Below are positions 31,370 through 34,988 of a stretch of DNA of 34,988 nt, piece after piece. Source of the stretch: Acidobacteriota bacterium (GTDB lineage: Bacteria > Acidobacteriota > Blastocatellia > RBC074); the NCBI GenBank assembly GCA_018268995.1, contig JAFDVL010000130.1, positions 1-34,988 on the forward strand, in the 5' to 3' direction. The position numbers were made by a program, and so were the translations under genes. Each line of letters begins with the position of its first letter. The stretch's first letter is position 1. The notes beneath the pieces are model-generated. The model saw nothing but the letters and a program-made list of their open reading frames with translations, ran no database searches and was not told the origin of the DNA.

Positions 31370-32104
31370 ATGCAACGAAAAAATTTGCTCACCATCTTAC
31401 TGCTCGCAGTATTTGCGTTCACTGCGTTTGCACAGAAAAACAACGAACTCACCAACGCTGAAAAAAAAGCAGGCTGGAAATTATTGTTTGACGGAAAAAC
31501 CTTGAATGGCTGGCGCGGATTTCATAAAGAGACGGCTCCCGCGATTTGGGTTGTTGAAGACGGGACAATTACGAAACCAAAAGGCACGGCTGAAAACCGC
31601 AAACTGGGTGGAGACATGATTACCACCGAGCAATTCGAGAATTTTGAATTTTCATTTGAATGGAAAATCAGCCAGGCTGGCAACAGTGGCGTCAAATATT
31701 TAATTTCTGAAAGTCTGCCTCCCACAGGCGGTGGTGCTATCGGATTTGAATATCAGGTTTTGGATGATGACAACCATCCTGATGCTAAAGCGGGTATCAA
31801 TGGCAATCGCAAAGCGGGCTCGCTTTACGATTTGATCCCTGCGCCTGCGGACAAAATCATCAAACCTGTAGGCGAATTCAATCAATCCAGGATTATTGTC
31901 AAAGGCAATCACATCGAACACTGGCTGAACGGCAAAAAGCTTTTGGAATTTGAACGTGGCAGCGAGGCATTCAAGCAACACATTGCACAAAGCAAGTTCA
32001 ATAAGACAGCAGGTTTTGGCGAAATTTCCAAAGGCCATATTTTATTGCAAGACCACAGCGATCAGGTCTGGTTTCGCAATCTGAAAATTCGAGAATTAAA
32101 ATAA
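31370..32104 (+). CDS. Secreted DUF1080 (3-keto-disaccharide hydrolase) protein
   Basis: This 244-residue exported protein has a signal peptide at 1-21 (LTILLLAVFAFTAFAQ). The mature part is one DUF1080/PF06439 concanavalin-like domain: AGWKLLFDGKTLNGWRG, WVVEDGTITKPKG, GGDMITTEQFENFEFSFEWKI, GNSGVKYLISE, GFEYQVLDDDNHPDA, WNHIEHWLNG-like INHIEHWLNGKKLLEFE (about 180-195) and GHILLQDHSDQVWFRNLKIREL. The family is now described as acting on 3-keto-glycosides. Location after two periplasmic oxidoreductases fits oxidation at C3 followed by cleavage of the glycosidic bond. There is no lipobox. The exact glycoside cannot be told. The next gene starts 17 bases later, so they are likely one operon. 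Confidence 0.92.
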   Translation: MQRKNLLTILLLAVFAFTAFAQKNNELTNAEKKAGWKLLFDGKTLNGWRGFHKETAPAIWVVEDGTITKPKGTAENRKLGGDMITTEQFENFEFSFEWKISQAGNSGVKYLISESLPPTGGGAIGFEYQVLDDDNHPDAKAGINGNRKAGSLYDLIPAPADKIIKPVGEFNQSRIIVKGNHIEHWLNGKKLLEFERGSEAFKQHIAQSKFNKTAGFGEISKGHILLQDHSDQVWFRNLKIRELK

Positions 32105-32121
32105 TCAAAAGTCAAAGCATA

Positions 32122-32802
32122 ATGAATCCAATCGTTCAAATTTCTCTTGATCTCACTGACATCAACGAAGCTATCGAAACTGCCCGCATCGCGCTTGAAG
32201 CGGGTGTGGACTGGTTGGAAGCAGGTACGCCCCTGATTCTTGCCGAAGGTTTACACGGCGTGCGTGCGTTGCGCAAAGAATTTCCTGACACGCCTATCGT
32301 TGCCGATTTGAAGACGATGGACGGCGGCTATCTTGAAGCTGAAATGATGGCAAAAGCCGGAGCCACACACGTCGTCGTCATGGCCCGCGCACATCCTGAA
32401 ACAATTAAATGTGTCGTCAAAGCCGGACGCGATTTCGGCGTCAAAGTGATGGGCGACAACATGGTCTTTGAAGACAAAGCCGCCGCCAGCAAAATGCTCG
32501 AAGACTTAGGCTGCGATTACATTGTGCATCACACGGGCTTCGACGAGCGCAATGGCATTTTTGCCGACACTGGCAAAATGCTTAGTCCACTGGATGACCT
32601 TGACGCAGTCGTCAATGCCGTCAGCATTCCTGTGCAAGCGGTCGGCGGTCTTTCCATCGAACAAGCGATTTCAATGCCGAAGCGCGGCGCACCGTTGGTC
32701 GTGATCGGCGCACCGCTTGCGATTGACGCGCATTCGTTCGCTGTGGCGAGCAATGATCTGAAAACTGTTTTGTCAGAAATTACCCGAAGGATTCGAGAAT
32801 AA
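32122..32802 (+). CDS. Hexulose-6-phosphate synthase-like / KDGP decarboxylase-family protein
   Basis: This 226-residue cytosolic TIM barrel belongs to the orotidine-monophosphate decarboxylase suprafamily. Glu33 and the GTPLILAEG loop (35-43), the metal/catalytic Asp62-x-Lys64-x2-Asp67 (ADLKTMD) and YIVHHTGFDERNG agree with 3-hexulose-6-phosphate synthases and 3-keto-L-gulonate-6-phosphate decarboxylases. VQAVGGLSIEQA and VVIGAPL near the C-terminus bind phosphate. A hexulose-phosphate isomerase partner is missing, so classical formaldehyde fixation is doubtful. In this context a 3-keto or 2-keto sugar acid phosphate is a fair alternative substrate. It lies between the DUF1080 gene and the alcohol dehydrogenase. 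Family assignment is sure, the reaction is not. Confidence 0.82.
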   Translation: MNPIVQISLDLTDINEAIETARIALEAGVDWLEAGTPLILAEGLHGVRALRKEFPDTPIVADLKTMDGGYLEAEMMAKAGATHVVVMARAHPETIKCVVKAGRDFGVKVMGDNMVFEDKAAASKMLEDLGCDYIVHHTGFDERNGIFADTGKMLSPLDDLDAVVNAVSIPVQAVGGLSIEQAISMPKRGAPLVVIGAPLAIDAHSFAVASNDLKTVLSEITRRIRE

Positions 32803-32810
32803 AGAAATTA

Positions 32811-32931
32811 TTGGCCACAGATTACACAGATTTACGCAGATTTGATTTGAGGACGAGAAAATTTGACTCAATCAAAGCGGCTTAATTTTTTAAGCAAATA
32901 ATCTGTGCCAATCTGTGTAATCTGTGGCCAA
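32811..32931. repeat. Inverted repeat F (CACAGATTA units, 22-bp perfect arms)
   Basis: The 22 bases at 32811-32832 are the exact complement of 32910-32931. Each arm continues as degenerate tandem units of about 10-11 bases around CACAGATT (left: CACAGATTA CACAGATTTA CGCAGATTTG). A second small hairpin GCTTAA/TTAAGC (32880-32895) lies in the loop. It occupies the gap before the alcohol dehydrogenase, whose AGGA site (32937-32940) begins six bases after the right arm. Confidence 0.95.
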
Positions 32932-32946
32932 TCAGTAGGAATTATT

Positions 32947-33999
32947 ATGGCTCAAGCAATGGCAGCAGTCGTGCAATACGACTTAACCCCAGGTTCAGTA
33001 GAAGTTCGCGAAATGCCGATCCCCGAAATCGGCGAAGAAGAAGTGTTATTAAAAGTCGGCGGCGTCAGCGTCTGCGGCAGTGACGTGCATCAATATCACG
33101 GCTCGCAAAGCTGGCCTGTCAACACGCCCGTCGTGTTAGGCCACGAATTCGGTGGCACAATCGCAGCACTTGGCAAACGCGTCAAAAACTTCAAAGAAGG
33201 CGACCGCGTGGTGTCAGAAACCGCCGCGTACATTTGCGGCAAATGCATGATGTGTCGCACGGGTGCGTATAATTTGTGCCCGCAACGCAAAGGCTTTGGC
33301 TACGGCATTCACGGCGCGATGGCTGGCTATGTGCGTGTGCCGGAGCGTTGTTTACACCCGATTCCCGATCACTTGCCGTTTGAAAAAGCGGCGCTGACCG
33401 AACCATGTTGCGTCGGCTACAACTGCGTGATTGAAAAGAGCAACGTCAAACCCGGCGATACTGTGGTTGTGCTGGGGCCGGGGCCAATTGGGTTGCTGTG
33501 CGCTGAAATGGCACGACTCGCGGGCGCAGGCAATCTGATTGTGGCGGGAATGGCGAGCGATGCGCCGCGACTCGCGGCAGCGAAAGCATTAGGCGTTACG
33601 CACGCGGTTAACTTGCAGGAAACGGATTTGAAAGAGTTGGTCATGAGTCTGGGCGATGGCCTCGGCGCGCATCTGGTTGTTGATGCTGCCGGAGCTTCGG
33701 CAGCGCTGAAATCCGCGCTCGAAATCGTACGGCCCGGAGGTCAAATCACAAAAGTCGGCTGGGGGCCGCAACCATTAGGCTTTTCGCTTGATCCGCTGGT
33801 GCAAAAGGCGGTGCGCTTGCAAGGCAGCTTCAGCCATACCTTTGAAAATTGGGAGATGGTTGTTTCGATGTTGGCGTCAGGGCAAATCAATCTGAAGCCG
33901 ATCATCAGCGTCGTTTCCAATCTCGAAAACTGGAAAGATTGTTTTGACGGCATGCACGATGGCAAGTATGTGAAAGCCGTGTTGCAGCCGGAGGCTTAG
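32947..33999 (+). CDS. Zinc-dependent medium-chain alcohol/polyol dehydrogenase
   Basis: This 350-residue cytosolic NAD(P)-dependent dehydrogenase is close to the sorbitol/threonine dehydrogenase group. Cys43 (SVCGSDVHQYHG), His66-Glu67 (LGHEFGG) and Glu152 (TEPCC) are the likely catalytic zinc ligands. Cys97, Cys100, Cys103 and Cys111 (CGKCMMCRTGAYNLC) bind the structural zinc. GPGPIG at 177-182 binds the nucleotide. I chose ATG 32947, with AGGA six bases upstream. The frame is open 14 codons further, but that stretch is encoded by repeat F. With the preceding decarboxylase-like enzyme it probably handles a polyol or keto sugar from the same pathway; the substrate is not known. Confidence 0.93.
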   Translation: MAQAMAAVVQYDLTPGSVEVREMPIPEIGEEEVLLKVGGVSVCGSDVHQYHGSQSWPVNTPVVLGHEFGGTIAALGKRVKNFKEGDRVVSETAAYICGKCMMCRTGAYNLCPQRKGFGYGIHGAMAGYVRVPERCLHPIPDHLPFEKAALTEPCCVGYNCVIEKSNVKPGDTVVVLGPGPIGLLCAEMARLAGAGNLIVAGMASDAPRLAAAKALGVTHAVNLQETDLKELVMSLGDGLGAHLVVDAAGASAALKSALEIVRPGGQITKVGWGPQPLGFSLDPLVQKAVRLQGSFSHTFENWEMVVSMLASGQINLKPIISVVSNLENWKDCFDGMHDGKYVKAVLQPEA

Positions 34000-34039
34000 A
34001 TTGAAGCGATTTATCAAATTGCCAATTCAGGAAAATAAC

Positions 34040-34988
34040 ATGCTACGCCTATCGCTCTTTGCGCTCCTGATCGTTTCAGGGGCGGCTGCGCTGTCCGCGC
34101 AAACTTCGACTACACAAACACAGACCCAGCAACAAACGCAACCACAGACCCCAACACAGACCCAAACAACGCTCACCGACAACATTCCGGTGCAGGCAAT
34201 TAAAGCTCCGCGCAATCCGTTGCCAAGCGAAGACGCCTCGGCCAACGCCACGAAATTCACCTTTTTCGTTTACGGAGACACGCGTGGGCGGCGCGATGGC
34301 TATGAATTGCAGTACGAACATTCGCTTGTCATCAATTCGATGGTCGCGCAGATTAAGAAGCTGGAAAAAACGGACTATCCAGCGCGCTTCGTCATTCAAA
34401 CAGGCGACGGCGTAGCGAATGGCGCGATGGGCAAGCAATGGAATCTTAGCTACATTGATCTCATCAACAAGCTGACGCAGGATGGTGGCGTGCCGTACTT
34501 TCTGGCACCGGGAAATCACGACGTGAGCAGCGCCGATACCCACGACGCTGAACGACGACAACCGGGGCTGAAAAACTACTACTCCGCTAACGCAGAGTTG
34601 CTTCCGCCTGACGGATCACCGCGTCGGTTGAGCGGCTATCCGGTCTTTTCCTTTGGTTACGGGAACACATTCGTGATTGCTTTCGATTCCAACATCGCAG
34701 GCGACGAAAAGCAGATTGCATGGATCACCGAGCAGTTAGAGGGGCTGGATCGGCAGCGATACAAAAACGTGTTCGTGTACAGTCATCACCCCGCATTTTC
34801 CTCCGGCCCACACGGCGGCGCGCAGATCGAGAAACCGACACAGATTATTCGAGATCGTTATATGCCGCTCTTTCGCAAACATCACGTCAAAGTTTTCTTT
34901 GGTGGCCACGATCACCTTTTCGAGCATTGGATTGAACGTTACGAGGACAGCACCGGCAAGCATCGTCTTGACCACGTGCTGACCGGTG
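34040..34988 (+). CDS. Secreted metallophosphoesterase (calcineurin-like), 3' partial
   Basis: The first 316 residues are present; the gene runs off the window without a stop. Residues 1-20 are a signal peptide (SLFALLIVSGAAALSAQ), then a Gln/Thr/Pro-rich stretch (21-45) that is probably disordered. The metallophosphoesterase domain follows with its motifs in order: FVYGDTRG, IQTGDGVANG, APGNHDV, YSHHPAF and FFGGHDHLFEH. All metal ligands seem present. AGGAAA (28-34 bases of the 34,000 block) precedes the ATG at 34040. It is 40 bases after the alcohol dehydrogenase and may belong to the same transcript. Purple-acid-phosphatase-like or nucleotidase activity is possible; the substrate is unknown. 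Confidence 0.93.
   Translation, partial: MLRLSLFALLIVSGAAALSAQTSTTQTQTQQQTQPQTPTQTQTTLTDNIPVQAIKAPRNPLPSEDASANATKFTFFVYGDTRGRRDGYELQYEHSLVINSMVAQIKKLEKTDYPARFVIQTGDGVANGAMGKQWNLSYIDLINKLTQDGGVPYFLAPGNHDVSSADTHDAERRQPGLKNYYSANAELLPPDGSPRRLSGYPVFSFGYGNTFVIAFDSNIAGDEKQIAWITEQLEGLDRQRYKNVFVYSHHPAFSSGPHGGAQIEKPTQIIRDRYMPLFRKHHVKVFFGGHDHLFEHWIERYEDSTGKHRLDHVLTG

Noticed and set aside
32122..32802. Orotidine 5'-phosphate decarboxylase (pyrF)
   Set aside because: It has the DxKxxD motif of the suprafamily, but the GTPLILAEG and HHTGFDE segments agree with hexulose-phosphate synthase/ketogulonate-phosphate decarboxylase instead.
32905..32946. Upstream start of the alcohol dehydrogenase
   Set aside because: The added 14 residues are translated from repeat F, and the inner ATG has its own ribosome binding site.

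Overview
The window looks like a piece of an Acidobacteriota chromosome, most likely of the Blastocatellia type. This is inferred from gene content, not from a marker gene. The main pointers are a 1,199-residue TonB-dependent receptor with an N-terminal carboxypeptidase-regulatory-like domain, twin-arginine Gfo/Idh/MocA oxidoreductases next to a DUF1080 (3-keto-disaccharide hydrolase) protein, a DUF4388/J-domain/TPR protein, XrtA-type exopolysaccharide genes and an actinobacterial/acidobacterial-style two-lipoyl-domain E2. No rRNA, tRNA, CRISPR array, insertion sequence or phage gene was recognised.

Layout, left to right. (1) purN (34-648) and a secreted CAP-domain protein (943-1980) on the plus strand. 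(2) A minus-strand polysaccharide operon (7893 down to 2060): XrtA-type polysaccharide deacetylase, FemAB-like protein, glycosyltransferase, then the permease and ATPase of a Wzm/Wzt-type exporter. It ends at a bidirectional terminator shared with the CAP gene. No exosortase lies in the window. (3) A divergent sigma-factor-like protein (8227-9432, minus), a 645-bp non-coding stretch with strong potential RNA structure, and an alpha-glucan phosphorylase (minus). (4) A plus-strand signalling group (12528-16818): DUF4388-J-TPR protein, HD-GYP-like protein, a protein that resembles a D12-type adenine methylase without its catalytic motif, and a soluble histidine kinase. (5) A lipoate/2-oxoacid dehydrogenase group (17020-23719): lpdA, two-lipoyl E2, lipB, a dicarboxylate/amino-acid symporter, lipA and a ferredoxin. 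(6) A small secreted protein convergent to the ferredoxin, then the TonB receptor (both minus). (7) Divergent from the receptor, a plus-strand carbohydrate cluster: two TAT-exported Gfo/Idh/MocA proteins, a DUF1080 protein, a hexulose-phosphate-synthase-like decarboxylase, a zinc alcohol dehydrogenase, and a secreted metallophosphoesterase cut by the window end.

The receptor, oxidoreductases and DUF1080 protein fit uptake and oxidative cleavage of a glycoside through 3-keto intermediates. The E2, E3, LipA and LipB genes fit together as the lipoylated part of a 2-oxoacid dehydrogenase and the enzymes that lipoylate it; no E1 gene is present here.

The most unusual signal is not a gene. At least five intergenic gaps hold hairpins built from short tandem heptanucleotides, with a different heptamer at each site and the opposite arm carrying its reverse complement. 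A sixth gap uses units of about 10-11 nt. These sit tightly between genes, often directly in front of start codons that lack a Shine-Dalgarno sequence, and one supplies the last codons and stop of lipB.
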